Source of the DNA: Porphyra umbilicalis
Lineage: Eukaryota > Rhodophyta > Bangiophyceae > Bangiales > Bangiaceae
Assembly (NCBI GenBank): GCA_002049455.2
Contig: KV918847.1
Location: forward strand, 124,001-188,000
Direction: 5' to 3'
DNA length: 64,000 nucleotides
The notes beneath the pieces are model-generated. The model was not told where the DNA came from and searched no databases. It worked only from the letters and a program-made list of their open reading frames with translations. The translations under genes and the position numbers were made by a program. This document shows, piece after piece, positions 31,111 to 43,553 of the stretch; the stretch's first letter is position 1; each line of letters starts with the position of its first letter.

Positions 31111-34100
31111 CTTCCACTCGGGCAGAGGCCGAGTCGCCGTCCGACATCGGCACCATTCCCATCTCCGTACGGCACTTGTAGAGCCCGTCCATTGGCAGGG
31201 CCTTTGTCAAGGCGTCTGCCGTCATCCCCCCCGTCCCGACGTTGACCACCGTCAGCTTGCCCTCGTCCACCATCTCGCGCACGAAGTGGTAAGCCACGTC
31301 AATGTGCTTGGTCCGCCGGGAGCTGACGGGGTTACGCATCATGGCCACAGCCCCTTGGCTGTCACAGTGCATCTTGAATGACGCCTGGGCGTTTCCCAGC
31401 TTCGCCAGCAACCGCTGCAGCCAGATAGCCTCCTTGGACGCCATGGACGCTGCAACGTACTCGGCTTCTGTCGTCGACGTTGCCACCGTCTTCTGCATCT
31501 TGCTCGTTCAGGCGATCGCCCCCCCGTTGAACAGGAAGACGGCACCCGTCGTCGACCGCCGCGTGTCCACGTCTGCGGCATAGTCCGCGTCGTGGTACGC
31601 CTTCAAGTCGCTGGGTCCACCGTACTCAATCCCCAGCTCCTTCGTGCCTTGAAGGTACCGCATCACCCCCTTGCCCGCCGCCCAGTGCGCGTGCGTCGGG
31701 GCGCTCACAAAGCGCACCAGCCGCGCCACGGCGAAGGAGATGTCGGGCCGCGTGCACGTGGCCAGGTACAGGAGGCATCCCACAAGCTCCTGGTAGCGCA
31801 ACTTCCCCTCGTCGTCCAGCGGCTTCCCGTCCTTTTGCAGCTTTGCCCCGACCGTCATGGGGAGTTGCGTCGCGTTGGCATCCAGCATGTTGAACCTCGC
31901 CAGCACGTCCATCGCGTACTTGCGCTGACCCAATCGCAACACCCCCACCTTCAGGTCACGCTCAATGTGCATGCCCAGGAAGAACGAGGGCTCACCCATC
32001 TCCCGGCTCTTGAACGTCTGCATGATGTACTCTTTGGCACGCCCCACGGCCTTGGGGGACGCACTGGCCAGCAGCAGGTCGTCGACGTAGAAGAGCACAA
32101 AGCAGACGTCACCGACAACCGTCCCGACGAACAGGCACGGGTCGGCGTCGGTTGCACGAAACCCCCCCGCCAGCAACGCCTCCACGAGCTTCTTATACCA
32201 GGCCCGCGAGGCCTGCTTCAAGCCATAAAGTGCCTTGATCAACTTGCACACTTCGCCGTGCGGGCCGCGCTCGTACTCCGCCGGTTGCCTGACGTACACC
32301 TCTTCCTCCATCACGCTGTTCAGGAACGCCGTCTCAACGTCCAACTGGCACAACGTCAACGCCTTCCCAGCGCACTTGGCCAGTAGGGCCCGCAAAGTCG
32401 CATGGCGTGCGACGGGCGCCCAAACCTCGTTGTATTCCACCATGGCCGTTTGCGTGTCGCCTCGCACGACGTAGCGGCTCTTTTATCGGCTCACCTCGCC
32501 GTTGGCGCCATGCTTCCGCTGACACAGCATCTGCGCACCCGTAACCTTCTTGACGGCGGGGAGGTCCACTAGTTCCCTGGTCCCGTTCGACCACAACGAG
32601 TCCACCTCCCGCCGCACGGCCTCGTCGAACTGTGGCCAGTCCGCCGCCCTGCGCGCGACGTCGATGCGCATCTTGTCTGGGTCCTGCGGCAGTGCGGCCA
32701 TGGCCGCCCCAGTGCCCGCCATAAACCCGCCGTCCTCATCCCAGACCCGTCGTTGCCCGACGGCACCGTCGCCGTCTCCACTTTGGGTCCCACGCCACGG
32801 CGTGCGGCTCGAGGAGCCGGCGTCGCTCCCACTGCTTGGGCCTCCCTCGTCGTCAGACGGGGGCGCCCGTGTCACGCGGCGGGCTGCCGCCACAGCATCC
32901 TCAATGCTGGCGACCCCCGCCGGCCCCACGTGCTCGTTGGCGCCGCGGGGATCCTCCCCACCAGTGTTCTCGTCGAACCGCACATCTTGAGTCACGACGA
33001 TGCGGCCGCCTTGGAGGACGAGGTACGCCTTGCCTCCCTCCGCATACCCCATGAAGGTGCCCTTGACGCCTTTGTCCCCCATCTTCTTGCGCACCTGCCC
33101 AGGGACGTGGGCCCACACAAGGCACCCGAACACCCGCAGGTTGCTGACGTCAGGGGCCTTCCCGTAGAACAGTTCATACGGGGTCTTGCTCTGGCCGCGG
33201 GAGGGGATGCGGTTGTTCACGTAGTTGGCTGCCTTCCCCGCCTCCGCCCACCACTTCTTGCCGAGGTTGCTGTCCGACAAGGTCGCCAGCACCCGTTCCT
33301 GCAGCACGCGGTTATACCGCTCCGCGACCCCATTCTGCTCCGGCGAGTATCGAACGCTGGTTTGCATCTGGATGCCCTTGTGCTCCAGCCACTCCCGGAT
33401 GACGGCTCCGGCGTACTCATCGCCACCGTCTCGTCGGATGGTCCTCACCTTGTTGCCGAGCTCGTTCTTTCACAGGTTGAGGGTCACCATCAGCACGTTC
33501 TTTGCCAGCCCCTTGCTCGCGACCGGCACGACCGCCCGGTAGCGACTAAAGTCGTCAATGACGACGACTTGGAAGCGGTCCTTGCCCGGCGTTTTGACGT
33601 CCATCGGCCCGCACACGTCTGTGTGGATAAGCTCCAGCGGCCGTGAGCTCCGCGTCGTTGACGTCGGGAAGGGCAGGCGGGTCATCTTGCCCCGCATACA
33701 CGGGTCGCATCCCACGCCCCCTTGTCGGCGCAGTTGGGCGGGGGTGACCTGCATCCCCGTGACAGCCTGCGGTACGCGGGCGAGTGTGTCCGGTCCGGCG
33801 TGGGCGAACCGACGGTGCCACACCCTCGCCGCCACGGCTGCGTGTCCACCCCCGACGTAGTTGGCCTCATCAAACGGCCTGGCCACCACCCACACGTCCC
33901 CGAGGTGAATCCCCTCCATCACGACGTTGCCGCCCTTGCGAATGCTCACACCCAACGCGTCGAACGTCACGGCGAACCCGCGGTTGACCGCGGGGGGCAC
34001 CGACAGCAGTGCGACCGTGAGCCGCGGCACCACCAGCACGTCCTCCAGCGTCACGCGCATCTTGTCGCCACGCACAAGTGCGTCGAATTCGGCCGTACCC

Positions 34101-35191
34101 GCCTTAGTCGCGGTGTGCACCTCGCCGTTGACCATCTTGATGATGACCGGCTCGCATGGCCCCAGCTGCGTCAGCGTCTGGTCGTCACCCGTCATGTGGT
34201 GTGACGCCCCAGAGTCCACAATCCACCCTTCGGGCAGGCCATTGCCCGCCCCCATCTCGGGGCCAGGCGGGCCTCGCATCCCGTGCAGCGCGCATCCAGC
34301 GGCCGCGAACATTGCGACGCCGCCGTGAGCGAGGGGCTTCCGCGCATTCCCCGGGCAGTCCGCTCGGAGGTGACCCACCTCATGGCATAGGAAGCCCTTG
34401 CGTCGCTCGACTCGCTTGTCGTCAATTGGCTTGCGCGGCTTCCACGCCTTGGGGGCGTCCGCGGTCGTCGCCGCCAGCGCGGCCTTGAAGGGCGCCGTGC
34501 GTCGCTGCTTGCCCACGGACATGCGCGTCTCAGCGGCCCGCAGCTTCACCAGCGCCTTGTCCAGGTCCAAGTCGTCCATGTTTGCGAGGCTCTCGTTCTG
34601 GTAGGCAAACTTCTCCTCCAGCCCGGTCAAGAGGGCAGACAGGAGGTGCTAGTCGACGATGATGACGCCGAGCATGTTCAGCTCCCACACCACCGCCCGT
34701 CCGCTGTTGAAGTACTCCACCGCGGACTCGCTTGACCCCATCTTGGTGGTGTTCACCTCGGTCCGCAGGTTCATCACCCGCGCGCGGTCCGTCGACCGAA
34801 ACTCGTCCTTCAGCGCCGCCCACGCGGCGCGCGCCGTTTCGGCGACGCGCACCATCACAAAGTGCTGCGGCTTAACGTTGAGTATGATGAGCGACAGCGC
34901 CTGCTGCTCAGCACGGTCCTTCTTGGCGGTCAGCAGCTCCGTCGTCGCCGACACGCCGGTCGTGGCATCGGTCCCGGTGCCCGTCCCGGCGGCAGGAACC
35001 CCCGCGGGGGCCCCGGCCAGCCCCGTCCCCCCAGTCTGGGGGGGCGGCGGCGCCGTGCCAGTCACCGTCACGACGGGGTCGACCGCCGTCCAACAGCCCT
35101 TGAATCGCATGATGTGCTCCAACTCAGTGCTCCATTGCATGTAGTTGTGCACGTCCAATTTGGCCACTCGTGGCACCGAGTCGTGAGACAT
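30740..35191 (-). pseudogene. Copia Gag-Pol polyprotein with four in-frame stop codons
   Basis: The start at 35191 begins MSHDSVPRVAKL. Gag is followed by a zinc knuckle whose first Cys is Gly (KGFLCHEVGHLRADC near 34385). The protease WIVDSGASHHM follows near 34215. The integrase has an HHCC finger and Asp (HTDVCG), Asp (RRDGGDEY) and Glu (PEQNGVAER). RT follows with LDVETAFLN and YVDD near 32085, then RNase H with DADYA, TEAEY and RRTKHID. Stops are TAG 34649-34651, TGA 33470-33472, TAA 32483-32485 (at the Tyr of the usual R-Y-K-A-R-L motif) and TGA 31508-31510 (at the Trp of the usual G-G-A-I-x-W motif). The frame runs 371 bp into the 3' LTR before ending. Integrase and RT catalytic residues are retained, so nonsense codons and the zinc-knuckle change are the visible defects. 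Confidence 0.92.
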
Positions 35192-35396
35192 GGTTGCCCT
35201 TGGCCGCTGCTCCCAGCGCTTCGCCAAGCAGCTCCCACTGCGTCCGTCGCCCGTCGACGCCACGCGCTCGCGCGCGGTGCGCTCGACGCTCCTGGCGTCC
35301 GGCCGTCTCCGTCGCCCCCAACCGCGGCACCAAGGCGTCACACGCCGTTACCCGGCCACCCGGCCACCCAGCTCCTACACGGCCACCCCCGTGGTC

Positions 35397-35410
35397 CTGG
35401 GCCCATAACC
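35397..35410 (-). promoter_or_regulatory. primer-binding site matching the anticodon arm of initiator tRNA-Met
   Basis: The plus strand reads CTGGGCCCATAACC directly next to the 5' LTR. This is the sequence of the anticodon stem-loop of eukaryotic initiator tRNA-Met, with CAT as anticodon. The element RNA therefore carries its complement, the arrangement known from Drosophila copia, which primes from a cleaved half-tRNA rather than the tRNA 3' end. Confidence 0.85.
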
Positions 35411-36100
35411 TGTCGTCGAGTCCGTTTGTGTTGGTGGGGAAGGGGATGCCCGCACCACGCCGAGAGTAAAGCGTGCACACAAAGGGGGGATCGTTCTCTT
35501 GCTCTCTGCCGCATCACCCCCGCACGCCCCCGGCTCACCTCGGGCCGCCATGTATACTCGACTCCTGGCCTCTGCCCGCTCGCCTCGCCCTCGCCCCGCG
35601 GGGCCCTCTGCTCGCGCGCACGCCCTCGTCGCCTCACTCTGCCCCCCCGCACTCACCGCACGCCGCGCGCACCGCGCGGCACGCTCACCCTCTCGGGGTG
35701 TCCCCAGCGGGTGGTGTCTCGCCCTCATCTCAGCTGCGCTGGCCCACGCGGCGGCGGCCGTGCTCCAATTTGGCCGCCACGCCGCGCGTGGCTTTAACGC
35801 CATCTGGCGCCCCGAGCTCGGCGCCAAATTCGGCCCCCGTGTCAACCGCCGGCGGTGTCCCGCCGCTCGTGACGCGGCGCCCGTTCCGCGGGGAGGCTCC
35901 CCCGCTGTCCCGCGCGGCGGCCGCGCCGTCGTCCCGTGCGTCCGCCATGCCGCCGTCCGGCGCGTCGGCCGCTCCGCCATCCGGCGCGTCGGCCACCCCG
36001 CCGTCCGGCGCGTCGGTCACACCGCCGTCCGGCCCGGCGGCCGCCACGCCGGCCAGCCCATCGGACATCCCGCCAGCCCGCGTGGCTGGCCTGTCCAACA
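35411..36100 (-). repeat. 5' LTR of the minus-strand Copia element
   Basis: It is the same length as the 3' copy. By-eye differences lie at 35709, 36030, 36055, 36065, 36078 and 36079 or their immediate neighbours. Confidence 0.95.
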
Positions 36101-36105
36101 CAGCC
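36101..36105. repeat. right target-site duplication of the minus-strand Copia element
   Basis: CAGCC is an exact copy of 30416-30420. Confidence 0.95.
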
Positions 36106-37850
36106 GCCCGGGGTGGTGTGGGGGGGGTCGCTCACGGCGAAGGGATTGGGAAAGCTTCTGGCAAAACAGAGGATTTGCTCGGTGATGCGACAGCCGCCCA
36201 TCTTGTACTGTGCTCGGCTGATCACCGGGGCCGCCAATGCTCTGCCACGCAGTGCGCCTGATTGTGGGAGGGACGGAGAGCACTAGCGAGTACACGCAGC
36301 CAACGCGAGGTAGGGGTCGCTCGCGGGAGAGACGGGTCAGCACATGCAGCGCGACGGCACTCAGAATCATCTACTCAAGGCAAACTGCGATGCACCCCCA
36401 CCCCCGACGCTCGTCTCTGCGAAGAGCTCTCAAAGCGCGAATGGGCGTGTCAAAGCTCGCCACTGTATCCCTTGATGCATTCGCAACGTACCACATGTGC
36501 CTGCGCTCCATGAAAGCGGACAGCAGAGACGGCCATCGGCGATGGTCTGGCAGTCGCATCGGGGGGGCATCACGGCTTCACCGCCTCAAAGTGGCCGCAA
36601 CGAGAAACTGTCTGCCTTTGGAGGAACGGCCGGTGACGCAGGGATGCAAGGCGGAGGGGCCGTGGCACGAATGAAGGCCCGGTGCGGGGAGGTACGGCGC
36701 ACAGCCGGGCACAGCACCAGCGCGACGATTTGAGTGGTCGAGACACTCTTGTGAGGTTGGTGTAAACGATCACCCCATTTCAGATTATACAGTGGCCTGC
36801 ACTCACTGTGAAGGGGTTTTTCTGGGATAGTCCAGGCAGATTGTGCGGATCGATCAACTATCGCACGCCAGAAGACTTTTGCTCAGCGCGTAAAGCCGTC
36901 GCGCTCGCGCCACGCTAGTGCACTGCCAGCGCATCCGCTCAGCAGTCTGTTGACCTGAGGTGGCACTGCGCTGTCAGCATCACCGTCCCTGCTGAGGGGC
37001 CTGACCCTGTGAGCGTTGCATCGCGGCTTCCCTTAGACGAGTGGCGATGGTCTTTTCTGTGCTCAAGCCCCTCCACGGTGAGATTGCGCTGCTCCCTCTC
37101 GTGCTGCCTGAGAACGGCCGTGGGGGGCTGACCATTGTTACGCTGCGGGCCGCTGCGGTTGGTACGCTCCAATAGCTGTGGAGAGCCCTGAGAGAACCGG
37201 TTGGGTCTCTGAGAGCTGACTGTCGGCGCGTCCATCCAGCGCTGTGGCAATCGACGCCGCAGGTCGGGTTTGGGTTCGAGGGCCTCGCCTCCTCACTCAC
37301 CATACCGCCACTTAGACTCTTGCTTCGCGCCAAAGCGCGGCACTAGCATCTGTATGCACCCTTTTGCAACGGCTTGACAAATTGGCTACTGGTGCTTCGG
37401 AGCCCGCCTGAGCCGGCACCGCCATCCTTCCAATCTTGGCGGGAATTAAACAGGTGCCGAGGGCGTCGAGATCGTCCGTTTTTTCTTTTGGTTATCTCCG
37501 CGCTGCCAGTGACAAGCCGTGTTTTTTTTTTTTGCGGGCGTGCTGGTCGCCAACCGGCACCAACAGAGCGAGAGATGCGCTGCTCAGAGCGAGCCCATTT
37601 TCCTGGGATGCGGGCAGGTGGAATAAGATCGGGCGAGTGGACGGTGGGGGCGACCGCATGGTGGACTGGGCAAGAGACCCGTCGGGAGCTTATCAGCACC
37701 GATCGGCGGGTTGGTAGTGGGGGCGTGATTCCAAACCAGAGTCCCCACCTCGTGTATCCCGCTCCTTGTGGCGCGTCACCAGCCTTGGTTGGATCGTGCC
37801 TCCCTCCCGACCCACTACCCGCCTCTGACTGCCGTTCCATTACCCCACTG
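36106..37850. other. no gene recognised
   Basis: Frames are short and motif-free. A T12 tract lies at 37522-37533. The left part is the pre-insertion flank of the Copia element and, when the element is removed, forms the upstream region of the Plavaka-like gene. Confidence 0.4.
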
Positions 37851-38993
37851 ATGTTCTCTCCTCGCTCCGCCGCCGAGAGCATGGCGGGTGGCCGCCTCCC
37901 TGCGCCTTCCGCAGCGGACCGTGATATCAAGGACGCCCTCCGAGCTGGCGCCATCAAGGCCGCCAACAACGTGCCGCCGGCCGACGCGCCCTCTTCAGGT
38001 GCTGCCCGTGTTTCCGTCGTCGCCCCGCGGAACACCTTTGGCTCGCCGTCATGCTACCCACAAGACAAATTTGTTGGATCGATGCCTATGTCGGGTGGCC
38101 AGGCGGCCTCGGGTTCCGATTTCAGCGCGTTCGTGCTCGGCGCGCCTTCTCGCGAGACGGCGGCGCCGGGGCCGACAAAGTCGACTAACGTGGCGGCAGA
38201 GGTTATGTGGGCCACGTCGGGGACCGGAGGCCACCTTTCGATTGTACCCCAGCCTCCCTGCTTGAAGGACGGCGTCGAGGAGCTGATGACACCCAAGAAG
38301 CCTGAGCGCCCCCGGGCCTCCGGCGTCCCACACCCTCCTCTCGTCGCCCACCGCCGCGCACCGCCGCTCGCCCCATCGATCATCTCTGTGCCTGGATTGA
38401 GTGGGACGGCTGATGCCTCCACTTGAGAGTTGGCTCGTGCCGTGGCGGCCCCCAAGCGAGTGTCGCCAGGCGAGGGCATCCGTCTCTCGAATCGCGGCCA
38501 GTATGTCGGGATGCTCGCCAAGACAGTCAGCCTGATGCAAATCTCTAACGCTAGGGCGTAGCCGACTGCTGTTCAAGGGCCATCTGCCAAGTCGGCCAGT
38601 GCTGCGCTTGGCTTTGACGAGCCCGTCGTCCCTGAGTCGCCTAAGCGTGTCAAACGCGCGCACGGGGAATCAGCACTCGGCTCGCCGGTCCAGCAACGCA
38701 AAGCCAGCAATAATTTGGCGCCCCTAAGTGCGGCTTGCGTCCCCACCCAGTCCCGCAATCCGGCCATACAGACGAGCATCGACGCTGCGGCCAGCCTGAA
38801 CAAGAAGCCCATCAACGGGATGATCATCATGGTGCAGGTGCGCGCAAATCTCACCCCCCTCTTTAAGAATATCATCAGCGAGGCAACTAGCACCTTTGAC
38901 GTCACAGTACCCGCACTCAAGTTCGTGAGGGTCAATTTGGATACGCTTGGAAGTGGCCGAACATACCCGCTACAACGTTTCTTGGAGAGATAG
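37851..38993 (+). pseudogene. unidentified protein gene with two in-frame stops
   Basis: ATG at 37851 begins MFSPRSAAESMAGG. One frame continues to TAG at 38991 with protein-like, Ser/Ala/Pro-rich composition, broken by TGA 38424-38426 and TAG 38559-38561. The most ordered part is the C-terminal 60 residues (INGMIIMVQVRANL to YPLQRFLER). No domain is recognised. It could be an accessory gene of one of the surrounding DNA transposons. Confidence 0.5.
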
Positions 38994-40507
38994 CTTTAAG
39001 TCACGCGCGGGCATTCAGAAAAGGACTCCGACCGTATCACGCGGAGTGACTTGACACTTTTGCGATCAGGACCCGCAACGAGTCCTCCGGTCCCTCTGGG
39101 CACATCCCGCCGAGAGTGTTCGAACGAAGCCACCCCTGGGTGACGCCCGACGTACAACCGGGCATCCGTGGGCCTCACTTTGGCGGACATCCTCATGACC
39201 TGGTACCGGCCTTGTCGTGGGTATCGCGCGTGGACACCGCCAGCATGCCTTTCGGGACCTACTCACGAGGTCCTTCCAGGCTCTGAAGAAAGTACTCTTT
39301 CGGCGCCTAGTCACGAAACTCGAGGAGGATACCCTGCATACACTTCTCACTAGCACTCAGCACCATGCGCTCCGACGCTCACCGTGAGGCCCGCGGTCGC
39401 CATCAACGCCGCACACGAGGGCGATGCCCTCCCTGTCGACGCAACGACCACAACAACGAAAGCAGCGGAGCATCAGGGAGCGCCGAACTTGAGCGTGACG
39501 ACGTGGCTGTCCAAGGTGGCCGCATCGGCGTTGAGGCCCGACCTAGCAACGTCGAGCGCTCCCACGCGGCGGCGGGAGAGATGCGGGAAACACACAGCTG
39601 CGAACATAGATGACGACAAAGGACGTGAGAGGAACGTAGGAGAAAAATCCAGAGAGAAAACGTGGAGCGAGACACAGGAGCGAAGTCACCCAAAGCGGAG
39701 CCAAAGCGAATGACGTCAACACCGATACGTCTCCTCGGTCCAACAGACACCGAAAACCTTGTCCCCCCGCGCACGCATCCGTATACCCCACCGTGTCTGC
39801 CACAGAAACGTGAAAGAGTCGCACGCCCTTACCCCGCCACCAGAGCTTCGTAATATCATGTGCCGGCCCCCCCATCAGCGGACATCCTCACCGCAATCAG
39901 CCCCAACTTGCCTCTCACACCGTTTCGACAGCACCATCTCGACCAGCGGCACCTCGAGCCAGCATACCTCCTCACCTCGCTGCGCGAGACGCCATTGCCC
40001 CCCACCCCCGCTTCTATGCCAACATCATAACAATCACGACCTCGAGTGCCAACACCTCCCCGTCCTCTCGCTGCGCTGCGTGTCATCACCCCCCTTAACC
40101 CGCCCCCACTCCCAAGTGATGGCCGGCACAGCTGTACGATACACTCGCCGCCACAGCCTGCTCATACAAGTTTACCTGCTCGTGAGTCGACACGTACTCC
40201 TGGCGCAGCGTCCTTGTGCTGTTGCCGCCCCTGTGAGATTGTCAAACACGAAGAAAAATGGGAACAGCACGACAACGTAGATTTAAGGAGAGGGAGCTGC
40301 CCAGGGGGCGGGCGAGGCCCCATGTCGCGAGCGTGTCGGTCGCTTCAGGGATTGTGTCCGCGCGCGCGCGCACTCTTTTCTGCTGCAGGGGTGCCAGCAG
40401 AGCCCGACAAACGAGGCCGCCTGTGCGACCGGAAAGGTAGCCTTTGTCAGAGCTTGCCTTTGCATTCGTATGTGGAGACTGACGGCGGGTACTTCTGACC
40501 GCAGTTA
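38994..40507. other. no gene recognised
   Basis: Only short frames without motifs or codon bias are present. Confidence 0.4.
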
Positions 40508-42161
40508 TTATTCCGATCCATGGCGATCATTCCAAACCATTTGAGTAAGAACAAAAAAAATGTCGACTCGCTCGACGCCGTCTCCCCCAGCCGCTCGCCG
40601 GGGTGTCTGCCAATGGACAGGCCGCTCCAGAGTTCCCGACCACACACGGCGCTCATTGGAACACACCGCACTCGTGACCAAAGAAAACCAAAACAGAAAC
40701 GAGGCGAAGTTGGTCTGTGTTGGGCACCAAGCCTCAAACACCAGGACCCATGCCGAAGTCGTCGTCATCCCCCACAACGTCACCTTTTGTACCTCCCCCC
40801 CCCCCCCACCAGCCGCCGCAGCCCCCAAGAGTGCACCGTCCGAAGCCCCGCCAGCTGCAGTGGCTGCCCAGGCCGCGCCAGCAGCCGCCTCGTCAAGGTC
40901 CATCATTTCCTCCGACAGCTTCTGCACCTCCTTGTCAATGGTTACACGAGTGTCCAGGCGTGGTAACAGCAGCTTCCAGAAGCCTGGGCCGGACTGGCGA
41001 GCTCCCACATGGTCTGAGTGTTCGCCCTCTCTCCAGTTGAATGCCGTGTCGGTCATAATCTTCTTCAGGGAGCTGGCCAAAGCGGCATCGTTCGTAGTCC
41101 CCAGCTTTGTGTTGACGCGCAGGAAGGCGGACGCAATAGCCACTGCGTCTTTGACCAGACAGCCACGGGTGACCTGCACGGGCGTCCGCTCTCCGGGAGC
41201 GAGCTCACCCGACGGGGACGTCAACGCCGTCTTCTCGTACGCAAAGAAGTTGTGGCCTGCGGCCTGGGCGTGAGGCGTTCGCCTCGGCGTCGGGGTTGGT
41301 CATCTTAAAGGAGACGCCGTCCTTCCCCTCGTGAAGCGGGTAGTACAGCAGCATCTTATAAAGCGCCCGGCGCCCATCGGCGCGTCCGTCATGTCGCCCG
41401 TTGCGGACATGGGCGACGACACAATGGTGACGCGTCGAGGGGTCGCCGGCGTTGACCGTGACCCAGTCTCGAAAGACTTCGGGCACACCGTCACTCTGCG
41501 CAGTCAACCGCAGCAAGAAGGTCCACATGGCCAAGTAGACCCAGCGGTCGGCACCGCGTCGCGAAAAAGGGTTGCTGTCCTCGGTAGCGCGAGCCTGTGC
41601 CACCAGGAAAGTCCAGAGGTCCCCGCCGTAGCGCGGGTCGAGTGACATGATGCGCACTCGCTCCATAAACGACTCGGCATCGATTGCCCGCTTCGTCTTG
41701 GTCGGCATGTACCGGTTGATCTCAATGCGCAACTGGGCTGTGTTTCACGTCTCATACGTGCCACTCCGCCCGCCGGCCGACAACAAGGACTGTTTGAGCT
41801 TGGGCGCCAGCGCGTCGGCCATCGCCGAGGAGGCCTGCTCCACAGTCGGCTCTCGCTGCTCATGCGCCTTGACAGCGTCGTCAAGGGCACCCACTACGTT
41901 GACAGCCGACGCCGTGGGATGCACGATAGTTGTCTGCACCTGGTCGTCGACGAAGAACGCGGACGCAGCGCACTTTCCGATCTCCTCCAGGTCCTCGTCC
42001 GTCAACGTGCGGCCGGTGCGCATATCGGGCGCCATCGCGGCCACGATCGCCTGGACGTCGGCATCGGTGAGCGTGCGGCCTTGGCCGGACTGCGCCCGGA
42101 GGGCGCCAGCCGAACCTCCACCAGCAGGCTCATCTCGGCTGCGCTTGTTTCGCGCCGACAT
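40508..42161 (-). pseudogene. unidentified helical protein gene with one nonsense codon and one frameshift
   Basis: ATG at 42161 begins MSARNKRSRDEPAGGG, a short basic region that could be a nuclear signal. It is followed by two copies of a short motif (RTLTDADVQAI and RTLTDEDLEEI). TGA at 41745-41747 interrupts an otherwise continuous frame (GTYET, stop, NTAQLRIEINRYM). That frame holds a Trp/Tyr-rich region around 41380-41640, for example GGDLWTFLVAQAR. Near 41270 the coding potential switches frame (to HAQAAGHNFFAYEKTAL) and continues to an Ala/Gly-rich stretch beside a C run at 40796-40808. Sequence beyond that point down to 40508 is probably not coding. Family unknown. Confidence 0.5.
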
Positions 42162-43553
42162 GGCGCTCACAGGGGGGGGGGGTCGGGGGTGCGCACAGGT
42201 GGTGGGGTGGTGGCGTTGATGTCCAGGGAAGCAAAATGTCGATGCGGCGAATAGAGCGCCAAAACACCGCGGTGAACTCGGCGTGTGCTCTGTGGGGACG
42301 ACCAAAGGGTGGACGGGCACGCCGAGCGGCCTTGCAAGTCACTGCCACCCGCTGTGACGCCACGGCTAAAAGAAAACCTGCCACAGGCGAGGGCAACTGA
42401 GAGAGAGTAACGACGAATGAAAATCATGGCGCTTCCCGCCGTGTGCTGCCCTTTCCCCTCCCCCCTCCCTCCCCGCGCGCGCCCGTTGCCCTCAAAGCAC
42501 CATCAACACAGCCTCAAGCAGCCAACAAGATTCCCCGCTGAGACATGCATGACAAAGACACTCCGTCGCCGCCCTCGCGCCGTCTTCAACGGCCGAGCAT
42601 ACTCTGCTGGCGCCCATGAACCTGGGGATTCTGGTTGCACGCAGGGTTGGTAGCTGGCGGCGGTGTGCCTGCAAGCGTCAGAAAATGCCTCTACGAGCTT
42701 GGGGAGAGTGGGGGCGGTCATGGCACAAAGTAGGTGGGCTGCGGCAGGACCGCGTCAGATGAGATGCGGCCAGTGGCTTCGCAGGAATCAGGGCGGAGCG
42801 AACGGAGTTGCGGCGCAAGGGGGGGAGAGGTGAGCCACGCCACTGGCGAGACTGATCGCACAGACCGCGGTAAACTGCCGGTAGCAGTGCCGCGCTTTTA
42901 CTGTGCCAGCCGTCCTCACTAAGTCAAACTGTATTCCAACAGGTGAGGCCGCGCAGAGGCGATTCGGAAGTCCCGATTCGCCTGAGGTGAATTCCAGCTC
43001 AGCTTGCGACACCGACATGGAATTGGACATCCACACCTAAATAATGATCGCCCCTCGGAGCAGACGGCAGCCGCTCTGCTTCTTCCCACAGACCCCACCA
43101 AGCGAAACCCCCCAGCCCCCAGGTGGCTGCTGTCACTCTAGAAATGCTGCCTCTCACTTGCAACCTCCCGCCTCGTTGGTCGCCAACGCGCCTCCAACGT
43201 CTGCGACTCGGCATCACGCCTCCCCTCGATGGCGGGGACGTCGCTGGCGATTTGATGGGTCTGAGGCCGGGGAGCAGGCCTGGCGGCGGCTGCCTGAATG
43301 TCATGCCTTTTTGAACCGCCAATGCCAGCCCTGCGGCCTGCGTCGTCGGTCGTGTGCCTGTTCTACCCTTGTTGCTATCGACGGCGGCCTCCGGTGCCTC
43401 GGCGCATTCCACTGTGCGTTGTGATACCGCTGCTCTCCTCTCCGCTCCCCCTACCACCGCGCCCACCGCCAAGGTTGTTGTGATCTGGTCCTTTGGCGCC
43501 GCTACCACCCTTTTCACCGCCTCTAGCTCCTGGTCACTGGCGGTCGCACCGCT
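42162..43553. other. intergenic region; possible 5' part of the next gene
   Basis: No independent gene is supported. The frame of the 43554 ORF extends upstream for about 20 codons of plausible sequence to a TAG at 43524-43526 and continues open beyond it. The true 5' end of the next gene may therefore lie here. Confidence 0.35.

Larger units (their letters stand above)
30421..36100 (-). mobile_element. complete Copia (Pseudoviridae-type) LTR retrotransposon with 690-bp LTRs
   Basis: LTRs at 30421-31110 and 35411-36100 are both 690 bp and differ at six positions by eye (about 99.1 percent identity). An exact CAGCC duplication borders the element. The internal region is one reading frame on the minus strand with gag, zinc knuckle, protease, integrase, RT and RNase H in Copia order, interrupted by four in-frame stops and no frameshift. 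It is unrelated in LTR and protein sequence to the element at 19.4-24.7 kb. Confidence 0.97.
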
